A stretch of 54,235 bases of DNA from Lachnospiraceae bacterium (GCA_022799755.1 JAAWOU010000014.1:1-54235); one strand, 5' to 3'. Numbered from the stretch's first letter, positions 24,750 to 33,217 are shown. A program made the numbers and translations. Notes: generated by a model not told the origin, from the letters alone.

Positions 24750-24823
24750 GGAAGCATAGCTCAGCTGGGATGAGCGCTCGCCTGACTAGCGGGAGGCCAA
24801 GGGTTCGAGCCCCTTTGCTTCCA
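24750..24823 (+). tRNA. tRNA-Val (anticodon GAC), atypical loop
   Basis: A 74-nt cloverleaf: acceptor GGAAGCA/TGCTTCC, D stem GCTC/GAGC, anticodon stem CTCGC/GCGGG, anticodon loop CTGACTA giving GAC, T arm AAGGG-TTCGAGC-CCCTT, discriminator A followed by T6. CCA is not encoded. Two oddities: position 37 is T instead of the usual purine, and the D loop has nine bases with T next to the closing stem. A TATAGT -10-like box ends ten bases upstream. It should charge valine if functional; a degenerate copy is possible. Confidence 0.75.
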
Positions 24824-24896
24824 TTTTTTATGGGGTTACAGGTATCTCTCTTCTGTTCATTTCCTTGCGACATCGCAATATAATTCGCGTCAAAAG

Positions 24897-25244
24897 TCAA
24901 AGCGCCAGCTTATACAGCACTAAGGTATTAAGACTTACCCCCTCATTCTGAGCCTCAATTACCAGTCTCTGGTGCAGCGTCTTCGGAAGCCTTACATTGA
25001 ACTTCCCGCTATAACTGTCTACCCTCTCAGGTTCTGGTATTGGTAGATTGTTTTCCAGTTTCACCTTGATATATCCCTCCATTGCTTCATTGAGGCTTTC
25101 ATACAGTTCTTCTATTGTGTCCCCTGTGCTCTGGCATCCGTCCAGTTCAAGAATCCGGCCATAAAAATAATGTCCGCTTTCATCATTCATTTCCTGAACT
25201 ATTCTTGTGTACGGAAGCTTCATGTAATCTTCGACTCTCAGCAT
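24897..25244 (-). CDS. hicB: HicB-family antitoxin
   Basis: A 115-residue antitoxin partner of HicA. The partially degraded RNase-H-like HicB domain spans residues 1-~70 (YFYGRILELDGCQSTGDTIEELYESLNEAM), followed by a ribbon-helix-helix DNA-binding module GKFNVRLPKTLHQRLVIEAQ..GVSLNTLVLYKLA. It neutralises HicA and probably represses the operon. ATG 25244 has GAGAGG seven bases upstream. It lies 93 nt downstream of hicA in the same direction. Confidence 0.85.
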   Translation of the reverse strand: MLRVEDYMKLPYTRIVQEMNDESGHYFYGRILELDGCQSTGDTIEELYESLNEAMEGYIKVKLENNLPIPEPERVDSYSGKFNVRLPKTLHQRLVIEAQNEGVSLNTLVLYKLAL

Positions 25245-25337
25245 TTTTATCCTCTCATTTAAGTAGTAGAACTTTTCATAGTAACACATTTGCATCTGGC
25301 AAACTCTTAAGTATCTATCATATCCAGAATAGACTTG

Positions 25338-25565
25338 TTATCTCTCTATTCTGTTCAGTATATCAATAACATATGCTTTCTTCAGCGGATTTTCTTGTTT
25401 TATTGTAATTAGGTCTCCTGTCTCTTTATTTAGATAATGCTTATGGCTACCTTTCTGCCTAACCGCTTCATACCCATAATCCGCTAGTACCTTATCTGCT
25501 TCCTCTGGCCTAATCCCATTCGGCTGCCTTATCATCTTGTCAATAATTTTTTCTGTCGCAGGCAC
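25338..25565 (-). CDS. hicA: HicA-family mRNA interferase toxin
   Basis: A 75-residue HicA toxin. The double-stranded-RNA-binding-like fold is visible as DKVLADYGYEAVRQKGSHKHY, whose conserved His in GSHKHY is the catalytic residue of the family, followed by LITIKQENPLKKAYVIDIL. Expected to cleave mRNA during translation unless bound by HicB. The start is GTG 25565, preceded by AGGAGG with six-base spacing; longer readings to 25679 lack a site. Gene order toxin-antitoxin is normal for hicAB. Confidence 0.85.
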   Translation of the reverse strand: MPATEKIIDKMIRQPNGIRPEEADKVLADYGYEAVRQKGSHKHYLNKETGDLITIKQENPLKKAYVIDILNRIER

Positions 25566-25681
25566 CCCCTCACCTCCTTTTCTACACAGTACCATATTCA
25601 GTACTATAAAGCAAGTATTTTTTTCTGAAAAGAACTGTCGTGAAATGGCCTCAAACCGGAACAACCGTCGATCCGGCACTG

Positions 25682-26170
25682 CTACACCTCCAACTCATAC
25701 AATGCCATTGCTCTTCCGTTCCGGCAATCTATGACGTCCACGATTTTAAAGCCAGCGTTTAGATAAATGCTTTTGACTGCCTCCTCATCTAATCCAGTAT
25801 CCAGGCGAATATATCGGATGCCACGTTTGCGGCACTCTGCCCGGAGCGCTTCCGTGACAAGGCCTGTCATGCCCATCCCGGCAAACTTGCGGCACACGCA
25901 GAATTTATGCAGATACGCAGCCTCATATTGGGGAGCGTCAGGCCAGTAGTCCGAGTCCGCCCATTGCAAAATAAAGGCACAGACAATCTCTCCGGCCATC
26001 ATTCCGATACAGAAATTCTCCGGCCTGGCATTGGGAGTAATCAGCTCTTCCTCTGTCAGCCATTCATCAGGCCAGACCCGGTATCCCCGCCCCCGCCCCC
26101 ACGCAGCAACCGCGCGCATCACGGAAACCGCCTTTTCCACTTCACCAAATAAAATCTCAATCTGCCCCAT
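25682..26170 (-). CDS. GNAT N-acetyltransferase
   Basis: A 162-residue GNAT protein. The acetyl-CoA loop region is CRKFAGMGMTGLVTEAL and a C-terminal stretch IRYIRLDTGLDEEAVKSIYL..AGFKIVD follows the usual strand 5/helix 4 layout. The loop is FAGMGM rather than the RGxGxG form, a known variant. Substrate unknown. ATG 26170 is chosen because AAGG lies nine bases before it. It lies directly upstream of hicA and may share its transcript. Confidence 0.75.
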   Translation of the reverse strand: MGQIEILFGEVEKAVSVMRAVAAWGRGRGYRVWPDEWLTEEELITPNARPENFCIGMMAGEIVCAFILQWADSDYWPDAPQYEAAYLHKFCVCRKFAGMGMTGLVTEALRAECRKRGIRYIRLDTGLDEEAVKSIYLNAGFKIVDVIDCRNGRAMALYELEV

Positions 26171-26573
26171 TTGCCTTACCCTTTCACGGCAGCAATCCGA
26201 AAGCCACAGACACTTGCAAATAAACTTTTCAACAAGATACCTGCCCGGCCACAATCGCCGCATTCAATGAAAATCTTCTCTAATATGCCTCTGCTTCTGC
26301 TTCAAATCCGATAGAAATACTGCCTCTCACATTTTCCAGAGCGCAGTCCGGCGCCCGGAGGAACAGCCTATAAGTTTGCATAAATGCCAAGCCCAAAGAA
26401 GCCTACTTCCCGGAGGGCAAAACACTATTCGGCTGGGACCGCCACCCAAAAGAATGTGACTGCCAGAAAAACGCCGGGAAACGCCGGAAGCCAGCCACCG
26501 GGAATGCAAGCGCCGGGAGCTATGGATTGATTTTGTGGGGTAATGTGGGCACATTACCCGGCGTGAACTGGAA
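26171..26573. other. Intergenic region without an intact gene
   Basis: No gene is supported here. The plus strand has an open stretch of about 55 codons around 26390-26560 (containing KEAYFPEGKTLFGWDRHPKE) that looks coding-like but lacks a start and runs into the opposing methyltransferase; it may be a fragment of a lost gene. Confidence 0.4.
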
Positions 26574-27146
26574 TTATTTCCGTCCGAGATACCTTCGGAC
26601 TTTATTTTTGTAGATGTTGTATTCTGCCCCAAATGTTTTTGACAAAAACGTTTCTTCTTGTAGTATTTGCAGATGAAGCATTGTCATAGCAAAGACAGAA
26701 AGCACCAGCAAAACCCAGTTAAAGGCTATAAGCAGCAGACCAATATAAACACAATCAAAAGCTAAAAAAGCGGGATTTCTGCTAATGCTGTAAATCCCGC
26801 TGGTAATGATTTCTGTTTTATCGTTTTCTGCTATGCCAGCCCGCCAACTGTCTTTCATTGTTACGACTGATACAGTAAAAAGAATATCTCCGATAAAGCC
26901 AAGAACCACACCAACCACAACGAGCGTCTGCGGCAGATATAGGGGAGCCAAAAACAGGCTGAGGACCTCTGCCACAACCACGGAATAAGTGGCTATTTTC
27001 ATAACCAGCTCAATGTAGAATACTTTTGTTTTCTGCTTGCCTTTTGCTATTTGGTCTGTCTGTATGCCTTTTCTTTTTTGCACTATCATCTTGCTAATGT
27101 ACACCGCATAAAACACCGCAAGTATCAGTAACCCTATAATTTTCAT
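26574..27146 (-). CDS. ICMT/PEMT-like membrane methyltransferase
   Basis: A 190-residue membrane protein of the isoprenylcysteine carboxyl methyltransferase-like family. Four to five hydrophobic helices are visible; the conserved C-terminal SAM-binding half includes TSGIYSISRNPAFLAFDCVY (the GxYxxxRHPxY-type signature with RNP) and the QEETFL...YxxYKxxVRRYL ending. In bacteria substrates are small molecules or lipids and are mostly unknown. Base composition is AT-richer than the surrounding core genes, consistent with horizontal acquisition. Confidence 0.8.
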   Translation of the reverse strand: MKIIGLLILAVFYAVYISKMIVQKRKGIQTDQIAKGKQKTKVFYIELVMKIATYSVVVAEVLSLFLAPLYLPQTLVVVGVVLGFIGDILFTVSVVTMKDSWRAGIAENDKTEIITSGIYSISRNPAFLAFDCVYIGLLLIAFNWVLLVLSVFAMTMLHLQILQEETFLSKTFGAEYNIYKNKVRRYLGRK

Positions 27147-27470
27147 TCTGTTTTCTTTCTTGTAGGAACAGTATTTTGATAAGACCAGTATAACACACAG
27201 AAACAGATTTTTCTACTTCAATTACAATGACAACCGTCATTTTGACAGGCGGTAAAGAAGCAAGGAAGACTGTACAGACAGCCGCCCTATGTGGTACAAT
27301 AAACCTACGGAATAGTAGGGCTGGCTGTCGGAAACGGGGGACACTATGCCAAGACAGACCGCCCAAAACTCATTACCGCCCTTTATCCGAGATTGTCGCA
27401 CGAGGTTTGGAGGGAATGCCCAAAACCGCCTTATCAAACATCATAATCAGTAATTGGAGAAATTGAAAAT
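27147..27470. other. Divergent intergenic region
   Basis: Separates the ICMT-like gene from the AAC(3)-like gene. A 35-codon plus-strand frame starting ATGCCAAGACAGACC (about 27345) has no recognisable relative. No convincing promoter pair could be fixed, and no repeat was found. Confidence 0.4.
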
Positions 27471-28343
27471 ATGAATTGTGTAAATACGCTACAAAATTTT
27501 ATAGAGTTAGATGTGCCGGATTTTATCAATGCGATTACAGAATTAGGTCTCAATGGTTCAGAAGTATGTATTCATGCATCAATGAAATCTTTCGGCGCAG
27601 ATATCAAGTGCGGTATAAACGGAATAATAAATGCTTTTTTAGAGCAGAAATGTACAATAATGGTGCCGACTTTTTCAGATATCTATGAAGCAAGACCCGT
27701 GGCCAAATATATGCCCGCAAATAATGGAGCCGGGGATTATTCATATTTTTTAGAAAAAGCCGATACTGACATAGCGCCTTTTGATATAACAAGTAAAGAG
27801 ATTTCTACCGAAGATATGGGCATATTTTCCCAATATGTGCTGAATGACGAGAAAAGCGTAAGAGGAAATCACCCACTTAATTCTTTTACCGCATTAGGTG
27901 ATAATGCTCAGAAGCTCGTCAGTGGCCAAACACCTAAAAATGTATATGCGCCGTTAAAACAGCTGTGTGACAATGATGGATATGTCCTTTTAATAGGAGT
28001 CGGCCTTGATGCAGCAACTATCATTCATTTTGCAGAGCAATCGGCAGGAAGAACGCCTTTTATCCGCTGGGCTTATGGCAGAGAAAGAAATGTCATACCT
28101 GTATCGGCAGGAGGATGCTCAAAGGGTTTTGGGCATTTCAATGACGTATTGTCCAGCTATGCGAAAAAAATTACAGTGGCAAAAAGTGATTGGGTTTGCT
28201 ATAAGGCAACAGCCATTGTCAATGTATGTCAAAAACATATAGAAAATAATCCGTATATTACTCATTGCGGTAACAAATATTGTGACAGATGCAATGATGC
28301 TGTGTGTGGTGGTCCAGTTTTAAATAATCGTTTTTGGGATTGA
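27471..28343 (+). CDS. AAC(3)-family antibiotic N-acetyltransferase-like protein
   Basis: A 290-residue member of the aminoglycoside 3-N-acetyltransferase (Antibiotic_NAT) family. Characteristic segments: VCIHASMKSFGADIKCG near the N-terminus, TIMVPTFSD, the central GNHPLNSFTALGDNA and LLIGVGLDAATIIHFAEQ. It is longer than a minimal AAC(3) at its C-terminus, with a Cys-rich tail (HCGNKYCDRCNDAVCGG). The gene is markedly AT-rich compared with most of the window, implying recent acquisition. Many family members in gut clostridia have no proven resistance activity; the aminoglycoside substrate is therefore not assured. Confidence 0.82.
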   Translation: MNCVNTLQNFIELDVPDFINAITELGLNGSEVCIHASMKSFGADIKCGINGIINAFLEQKCTIMVPTFSDIYEARPVAKYMPANNGAGDYSYFLEKADTDIAPFDITSKEISTEDMGIFSQYVLNDEKSVRGNHPLNSFTALGDNAQKLVSGQTPKNVYAPLKQLCDNDGYVLLIGVGLDAATIIHFAEQSAGRTPFIRWAYGRERNVIPVSAGGCSKGFGHFNDVLSSYAKKITVAKSDWVCYKATAIVNVCQKHIENNPYITHCGNKYCDRCNDAVCGGPVLNNRFWD

Positions 28344-28436
28344 AATTGATTGAAAATATTCCATTTACACCGTATAATCAAAAATACAAAGAAACACAAT
28401 GTATTTTTGAGAGTCTAAAGCAGAGGGGAGAACCAA

Positions 28437-28979
28437 ATGGCATTATCACAGGAAAGGATCTATACCATCGAGGACATATACGCCCTGCCCGAAGGTCAGC
28501 GCGCAGAGCTCATAGACGGGCTGATGTACATGATGGCACCGCCCAAGACGATACATCAAAGAATATCCGGCGCCTTGCATGCTGCTATCTATCAGTATCT
28601 CAAATCAAGAAAAGGCTCATGTGAAGTTTTTGCCGCGCCTTTTGCCGTATTCTTGAGCGCAGATGGAAAAAACTATGTGGAACCAGACATTTCTGTAATC
28701 TGTGATAAAAATAAGCTGAATGAATACGGCTGCAATGGTGCACCCGACTGGATCATCGAAATCGTTTCTCCCTCAGATTCCCACAGGGATTACGGCATCA
28801 AGCTTTTTAAATACCGCACAGCAGGTGTCAGGGAATATTGGATTGTAAACCCCATAACCCAAACCGTTACTGTCTATGATTTTGAGGATGAGTCAAGAAC
28901 AAACCAGTATACCTTTGATGACGAAATCCCTGTATGCATTTACAGGGACTTGATTCTCCAAATATCTGATTTGTTATAA
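28437..28979 (+). CDS. Uma2-family (DUF820) putative endonuclease
   Basis: A 180-residue Uma2 protein with the PD-(D/E)XK nuclease-like core: AELIDGLMYMMAPPKTIHQR, then YVEPDISVICD with the metal-ligand Asp, and GAPDWIIEIVSPSDSHRDYGIKLFKY with Glu and Lys in the expected places. Ending YWIVNPITQTVTVYDFED is typical. Function in cells is unknown; the family is common in cyanobacteria and Clostridia and sometimes associated with mobile DNA. ATG has an AGGGGAG ribosome binding site. The 93 bases before it may include a remnant of another gene. Confidence 0.8.
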   Translation: MALSQERIYTIEDIYALPEGQRAELIDGLMYMMAPPKTIHQRISGALHAAIYQYLKSRKGSCEVFAAPFAVFLSADGKNYVEPDISVICDKNKLNEYGCNGAPDWIIEIVSPSDSHRDYGIKLFKYRTAGVREYWIVNPITQTVTVYDFEDESRTNQYTFDDEIPVCIYRDLILQISDLL

Positions 28980-29078
28980 TGTATACACCATAATTTCGTA
29001 TGCTATGGCGTACATGGAATCAAAAGTTGACATGATGCTCAATTTCCCAAACCCAGAAAAGGAAGCGTGCCTGATTAT

Positions 29079-29222
29079 ATGGAAGACAAATACCATATCC
29101 ATCCCATGACAATAGAATATGCCCGGGAAATCGCCGCATGGACTTACCAGGGCCCATATGCCGTTTACAGCTTTCAGCCTGACAAGGAGATCGTATCAAC
29201 ATATGGAAAAATCAATACATAA
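29079..29222 (+). pseudogene. N-terminal stump of a GNAT-type gene
   Basis: ATG 29079 opens MEDKYHIHPMTIEYAREIAA followed by WTYQGPYAVYSFQPDKE and then stops at 29222. MTxEYAxEIxxWxYEGxYAxYxF is the beginning of a common clostridial acetyltransferase of about 150 residues; only the first 45 codons remain, and the last ones overlap the start of the PHP gene. The PHP gene probably took over the ribosome binding region after a deletion. Confidence 0.5.
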
Positions 29223-29916
29223 TCCCGCAATTACATATCAAAAGACCGATCTCCATGTCCACACCTGCGCCAGCGGCCACGGCACCACGGACAGCATCAC
29301 CGACCTGGCCAGGGAGGCAGCAAAACGGCAGATGGAGGTGCTGGGCATCAGCGACCACGGCCCGGCCAGCCCGGGCAGCGCAAGCCTGTCCTATTTCCGC
29401 AGCCTGTTTTTGTGCGAGCCAAAACGCTTCGGCGTCTATCTGCGCTATGGCGCAGAGGCCAATATCCTGGACAAGGACGGTGGTCTGGACATTCCCGACG
29501 AGATTCTGGCAAGGCTTGACTACTGCATCGTCAGCATGCATCGCCCCATCTACGCTTCCGGCTCCGCAGCGGAGAACACGCAAGCCTATATCCGCGCCAT
29601 GCGCCACCCTAACGTAAAAATCATCGGCCACTGCGACGACTCCCGCTTTCCCGTGGATTACAGAGAGCTGGCAAAGGCCGCTCTCTCCTTTGGCGTAACG
29701 CCGGAGCTGAACAATGTGTCTTTGCTTCCGGACAGCTATCGCCAGGACTGCCGGGTCAATGCCATCCGGCTGTTACAAGCCTGCGAATCCCTCTCCTGCC
29801 CCATCGTCCTGTCCAGCGACAGCCACGGCCGGGCACACATCGGCGATGTGGCCGCGGCCGCGTCGTTGGCTGCGGAAGCAGGATTCCCAAGGCAGCTTAT
29901 CGTGTCAGAACCATAG
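29203..29916 (+). CDS. PHP-domain phosphoesterase
   Basis: A 237-residue PHP-superfamily protein like YcdX/histidinol-phosphatase homologues. The metal-binding motifs are DLHVHTCASGH (motif I), ISDHGPA (II), IVSMHRPIY and IGHCDDSRFP (III) and LSSDSHGRAHIG (IV), so the trinuclear metal site is complete. Substrate is a phosphoester of unknown identity. ATG 29203 gives a product that starts just before the first motif, as in the family; the AAGGAG site is rather far (13 bases). It is convergent with the rhamnose genes. Confidence 0.8.
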   Translation: MEKSIHNPAITYQKTDLHVHTCASGHGTTDSITDLAREAAKRQMEVLGISDHGPASPGSASLSYFRSLFLCEPKRFGVYLRYGAEANILDKDGGLDIPDEILARLDYCIVSMHRPIYASGSAAENTQAYIRAMRHPNVKIIGHCDDSRFPVDYRELAKAALSFGVTPELNNVSLLPDSYRQDCRVNAIRLLQACESLSCPIVLSSDSHGRAHIGDVAAAASLAAEAGFPRQLIVSEP

Positions 29917-29972
29917 CCGTGATTCCATTTACAAAAAATACAATACCATATACTTTAAGTCCCAAAAAACAC

Positions 29973-30206
29973 CTAAAAGCCCTTGGTTCTGCCAAAGGAC
30001 AGCACAAACCTAGTCTTCCCATCATTCAGGACATCCTTACCCTCCGACAAAGGAATCGGAACTCTCGCCGGCAATGACAGGGAGGATATTGGCACCTGCC
30101 TGGGAGGCTTTCCGCCTGCGGCGGCCAGTGCGATGGACGCGGTCTGGGCGGCTTTCTCAATGGTGTGCATCAGGCCGAAAGCCGTGTCGAAATTCTTTAC
30201 ACACTT
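29973..30206 (-). pseudogene. rhaD: C-terminal remnant of rhaD (rhamnulose-1-phosphate aldolase)
   Basis: Immediately after the rhaA stop, and in the same frame, the minus strand reads KNFDTAFGLMHTIEKAAQT and continues for 77 codons without a start. This resembles the end of RhaD (E. coli ...DETFGLIDTAEKSAQVLV...GGMKQ, recalled from memory); after a GGK the similarity fades into SLPARVPIPLSEG. The normal order rhaB-rhaA-rhaD also predicts rhaD here. Most of the gene, including its zinc-binding His residues, is missing. If no other aldolase exists, rhamnulose-1-phosphate could not be cleaved. Confidence 0.6.
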
Positions 30207-31457
30207 TTAGCGTTTCAGCTGTACCTCATCCTCATACTTCCTGATCTCGGCATAGAAATCCTTGTCGGACACCACGCCGCAGCGCTCACAGTACTCGTTC
30301 CACACATCGCCGAAAGGCAGGGTCTTCACCGCCTCCTGCTCCACCATCAGCTCGGTCATACGGTTTTCGTCCTGAAGCTTCTTTAGCGCCTGGTTGGGCG
30401 TGCACATAGCGGTGAGCAAAGCTTTCTGCCAACTGCGGAAGCCCATGGCCCAGGCGGAGACCCGGTTGATGCTGGCATCGAAGTAGTCCAGAGCCATATA
30501 GACCCTGTCCAGTCCGTTGCATCTGACGATCTCCTTTGCCATCTCCTTGGTCTCATCGTCAAAGAGCACCACATGGTCGCTGTCCCAGCGGATAGGCCTT
30601 GTGATGTGCAGGGCGATCTCCGGATAGAAGCACAGCAAAGCGGGAATCTTGTCGGACACCACCTCGGTAGGGTGATAATGACCATTGTCCATCAGCGGCA
30701 GGCAGCCCTCGTGGGTAGCGGCGAAGCTCAGAGTGAACTCAGCGCTTCCAACGGTGTATGCCTCCACGCCAATGCCGAATACCTTGGACTCTACGCAGGG
30801 CTTTACCTTGTCCCTGTCGTAGGGCTCAGAGAGAATCTGCTCGATGGAATCCTTGTATCTCTCCCTGGGGCCCATACGGTCAGCCGGGATGTCCTTGTAT
30901 CCATCCCCCGTCCAGATATTCATGACGCAGGGAACGCCTGTCTCTTCCGCAAAATACTGGGAGATGCGGACACATGCCTTACCATGCTCAATCCAGAATT
31001 TCCTAGTCGCCTCGTCAGGGCTGGAAAGCGTCAGGCCGTCCTTTACCTTGTCATGGGAGAAAAATGTGGGGTTGAAGTCTATGCCCATGTTCCTCTCCTT
31101 TGCGAACGCCACCCACTTGGCGAAATGCTTGGGCTCGATTTTATCTCTGTCCACGAACTCGCCTGGCTCAAAGATGGCATAGCTGGCATGGAGGTTGAGC
31201 TTCTTCTTGCCGGGCATCAGGCTCAGAGCCTTGTCCATATCCTGCATGAGCTCTTCCGGGGTCTTGGCCTTTCCGGGGTAGTCTCCGGTGGTCTGGATGC
31301 CGCCGGTCAAAGGGCCGTCATGGTCGAAGCCGGTCACATCGTCTCCCTGCCAGCAGTGGAGCGCCACGGGAGCCTCCATGCATTTTTTTATGGCTGCCTC
31401 TACGTCCACGCCGTAGGAGGCGTAAATCTCTTTTGCGGATTCAATTCTTGCTGTCAT
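30207..31457 (-). CDS. rhaA: L-rhamnose isomerase
   Basis: A 416-residue RhaA, converting L-rhamnose to L-rhamnulose with Mn2+. Full-length agreement with the family: VALHCWQGDDVTGFDHDGPL near the N-terminus, the metal-binding stretch FNPTFFSHDKVKDGLTLSSP, WTGDGYKDIPADRMGPRERY, ESKVFGIGVEAYTVGSAEF, MDNGHYHPTEVVSDK (metal His/Asp) and RWDSDHVVLFDDE. Ribosome binding site AAGGAAG upstream. It follows rhaB by 183 nt in the same direction. Product feeds RhaB; the downstream aldolase is only a stump. Links functionally to the diol dehydratase microcompartment through lactaldehyde and 1,2-propanediol. Confidence 0.95.
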   Translation of the reverse strand: MTARIESAKEIYASYGVDVEAAIKKCMEAPVALHCWQGDDVTGFDHDGPLTGGIQTTGDYPGKAKTPEELMQDMDKALSLMPGKKKLNLHASYAIFEPGEFVDRDKIEPKHFAKWVAFAKERNMGIDFNPTFFSHDKVKDGLTLSSPDEATRKFWIEHGKACVRISQYFAEETGVPCVMNIWTGDGYKDIPADRMGPRERYKDSIEQILSEPYDRDKVKPCVESKVFGIGVEAYTVGSAEFTLSFAATHEGCLPLMDNGHYHPTEVVSDKIPALLCFYPEIALHITRPIRWDSDHVVLFDDETKEMAKEIVRCNGLDRVYMALDYFDASINRVSAWAMGFRSWQKALLTAMCTPNQALKKLQDENRMTELMVEQEAVKTLPFGDVWNEYCERCGVVSDKDFYAEIRKYEDEVQLKR

Positions 31458-31640
31458 TTTTTCTTCCTTTCTTCCTCTCTTATTGCTATTATAGTATCAC
31501 TTATCCCTGCCGGAAACTGTCCGTCTTCCATCGAAACGTTTGCCGGCCACTAAACTCTTTCGCTCCCGTCTCGGCCTTGTCTGTCAGCCAAAGGGCAGCT
31601 GCTAAAGGCAAGGCCTTATCCTTATCTCTGACCCGGCCTC

Positions 31641-33053
31641 CTATGGCTCATAATGGTTGATGGGGAAAGAAGCAAACACGCAGGCTCTGGCAGCCTTTAA
31701 ATCCGCCAGTTCCCCTGCAGTCATCATCTGAGCCGCGATATTTCCGATAGCGGTAGCCTCGGTAGGCCCTGCGTACACAGGGATGCCCGTAGCCCGGGCT
31801 GTCAGCCTGTTTAAGTAGTCCGCATTGGAGCCTCCGCCCACGATATGTATCTTGTCATATGTCTTTCCGGTGATGCCCTCTATCTGCTTTATGGTCTTGG
31901 CATAGCATTTCGCCAGGCTGTTGTAGATGACGGATGCCACCTCGGCAAGGCCCTCCGGCACCTGCTGCCCGGACTCCCTGCAGGCATCCTGGACTTCCTT
32001 TGTCATGTTGGCCGGAGCCAGGAAGCGGTCGTCATTGCAGTCCACAATGGAGGCAATGCTGCACTTGGAAGCCATCTCACAGATTTCCCCAAAGCCCAGA
32101 TCCCCGCCGATCTCTTTCTTCACCGACTGAATCATCCACAGACCCATAATATTCTTCAGATATCGGAAGCGATAGTCATAGCCGCCCTCGTTGGTCAGGT
32201 TGCTGAACTTACTCTCCGGCGAACAGTTGGCCTCCGCCAGCTCCGTCCCCATGAGAGACCATGTGCCGGAACTGATGTAGAGCGCGTCATCGCTGTCCGT
32301 GGGCACTGCTATCACAGCAGAGCCGGTGTCGTGGGTGGCGGGCTCCACTACCTTGCAGTTAAACCCTACCTCTGCCTGCACCTCCTCTGTCAGTTCCCCC
32401 AGCACGGTGCCGGGCGTAACCATCCGCCTGAAAATCCGCTTCGGGTAACCCAGCCGCTCGATGAGCTCCATGTCCCAGTCCTTGGTGTCCGGGCTCACCA
32501 GCTGCCCGGTGGTGGCTTCCGTGTACTCCGTGGCCGCCACGCCGGAGAGCATATAATGGAAATAATCCGGCATCATCAGCATGGTCTTTGCCTTTTCAAG
32601 CTGTTCCGGCTTCTTTACTTTCAACGCCATAAGCTGGTAGATGGTGTTGAAGATCGCTTTCTGGATGCCTGTGCGGGCATAGAGTTCGTCCTCGGAGATG
32701 ATCTTGTATACTTCCTCGTCCATCCCCTTGGTGCGCCCGTCCCGGTAAGCAACCGCGTTGCCGATGCGCTCCCCGCTCTCGTCCAGCAGCACAAAGTCCA
32801 CCCCCCAGGTGTCCACGCCCACGCTGACGGGAATCTTGCCCAGTTCCCCGCATTTCTTCAGGCCCAGCTTGATCTGCGCGAACAGTTCGTCCACATCCCA
32901 GACACTCTCGCCGTCTTTCTCCACCATCCCGTTGGGGAAACGGTGCACTTCCTCCAGCACCATCCGTCCATCTTCCAGATGAGCCAGGATATGGCGGCCG
33001 CTGGAGGCGCCGATATCAATGGCGAGATAATATTTGCATGAGTCCATTGCCAT
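31641..33053 (-). CDS. rhaB: Rhamnulokinase
   Basis: A 470-residue FGGY-family carbohydrate kinase phosphorylating L-rhamnulose at O-1. Motifs: N-terminal LAIDIGASSGRHILAHL phosphate-1 loop, VGVDTWGVDFVLLDESG, the substrate-domain ATHDTGSAVIAVP, ISSGTWSLMGTEL, and the C-terminal adenosine motif IHIVGGGSNADYLNRLTA. Ribosome binding site AGGAGAGGG precedes ATG 33053. It is the first gene of the rhaB-rhaA(-rhaD stump) unit. A palindrome at 33160-33178 lies upstream, in the likely promoter region, and could be an operator for a rhamnose-responsive regulator not present in the window. Confidence 0.95.
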   Translation of the reverse strand: MAMDSCKYYLAIDIGASSGRHILAHLEDGRMVLEEVHRFPNGMVEKDGESVWDVDELFAQIKLGLKKCGELGKIPVSVGVDTWGVDFVLLDESGERIGNAVAYRDGRTKGMDEEVYKIISEDELYARTGIQKAIFNTIYQLMALKVKKPEQLEKAKTMLMMPDYFHYMLSGVAATEYTEATTGQLVSPDTKDWDMELIERLGYPKRIFRRMVTPGTVLGELTEEVQAEVGFNCKVVEPATHDTGSAVIAVPTDSDDALYISSGTWSLMGTELAEANCSPESKFSNLTNEGGYDYRFRYLKNIMGLWMIQSVKKEIGGDLGFGEICEMASKCSIASIVDCNDDRFLAPANMTKEVQDACRESGQQVPEGLAEVASVIYNSLAKCYAKTIKQIEGITGKTYDKIHIVGGGSNADYLNRLTARATGIPVYAGPTEATAIGNIAAQMMTAGELADLKAARACVFASFPINHYEP

Positions 33054-33159
33054 CCCTCTCCTTCCTTTCTATATAGGAGCTTTGCAGAAACAGCTCTTTC
33101 ATCTTTAATAAAGAAATTGTACCATACTTTCCGGAACAAAAAAAGGCCTTTTTCAAATA

Positions 33160-33178
33160 TTTGTGGAAAAACCACAAA
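33160..33178. promoter_or_regulatory. Palindrome upstream of rhaB
   Basis: TTTGTGG-5 bases-CCACAAA, a perfect 7-bp inverted repeat, lies 107 bases upstream of the rhaB start and next to the terminator of the adhesin locus. It could be an operator. No confident -35/-10 pair was found nearby. Confidence 0.4.
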
Positions 33179-33184
33179 AAAATT

Positions 33185-33217
33185 CGGAATGCCACACAAC
33201 AAACCTGTGACATTCCG
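33185..33217 (-). terminator. Bidirectional intrinsic terminator ending the adhesin locus
   Basis: CGGAATG and CATTCCG pair, extended by CACA/TGTG across a C.A mismatch, with a nine-base loop. On the minus strand it is followed by AATTTTTTT, on the plus strand by GCTGTTTTTATT. It separates the 20-kb adhesin locus from rhaB. Confidence 0.8.

Noticed and set aside
24750..24823. Amber-suppressor tRNA reading of the anticodon loop (CTA)
   Set aside because: Placing CTA at 34-36 requires A at position 33 and breaks the anticodon stem; the standard fold gives GAC.
28344..28436. Open stretch LIENIPFTPYNQKYKET after the AAC(3)-like gene
   Set aside because: Looks coding-like but has no start, no stop of its own and no recognisable family; could be a remnant but cannot be supported.
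24750..30206. Integrated island with att direct repeats at the tRNA 3' end
   Set aside because: No integrase gene and no second copy of the tRNA 3' end could be found in the window.
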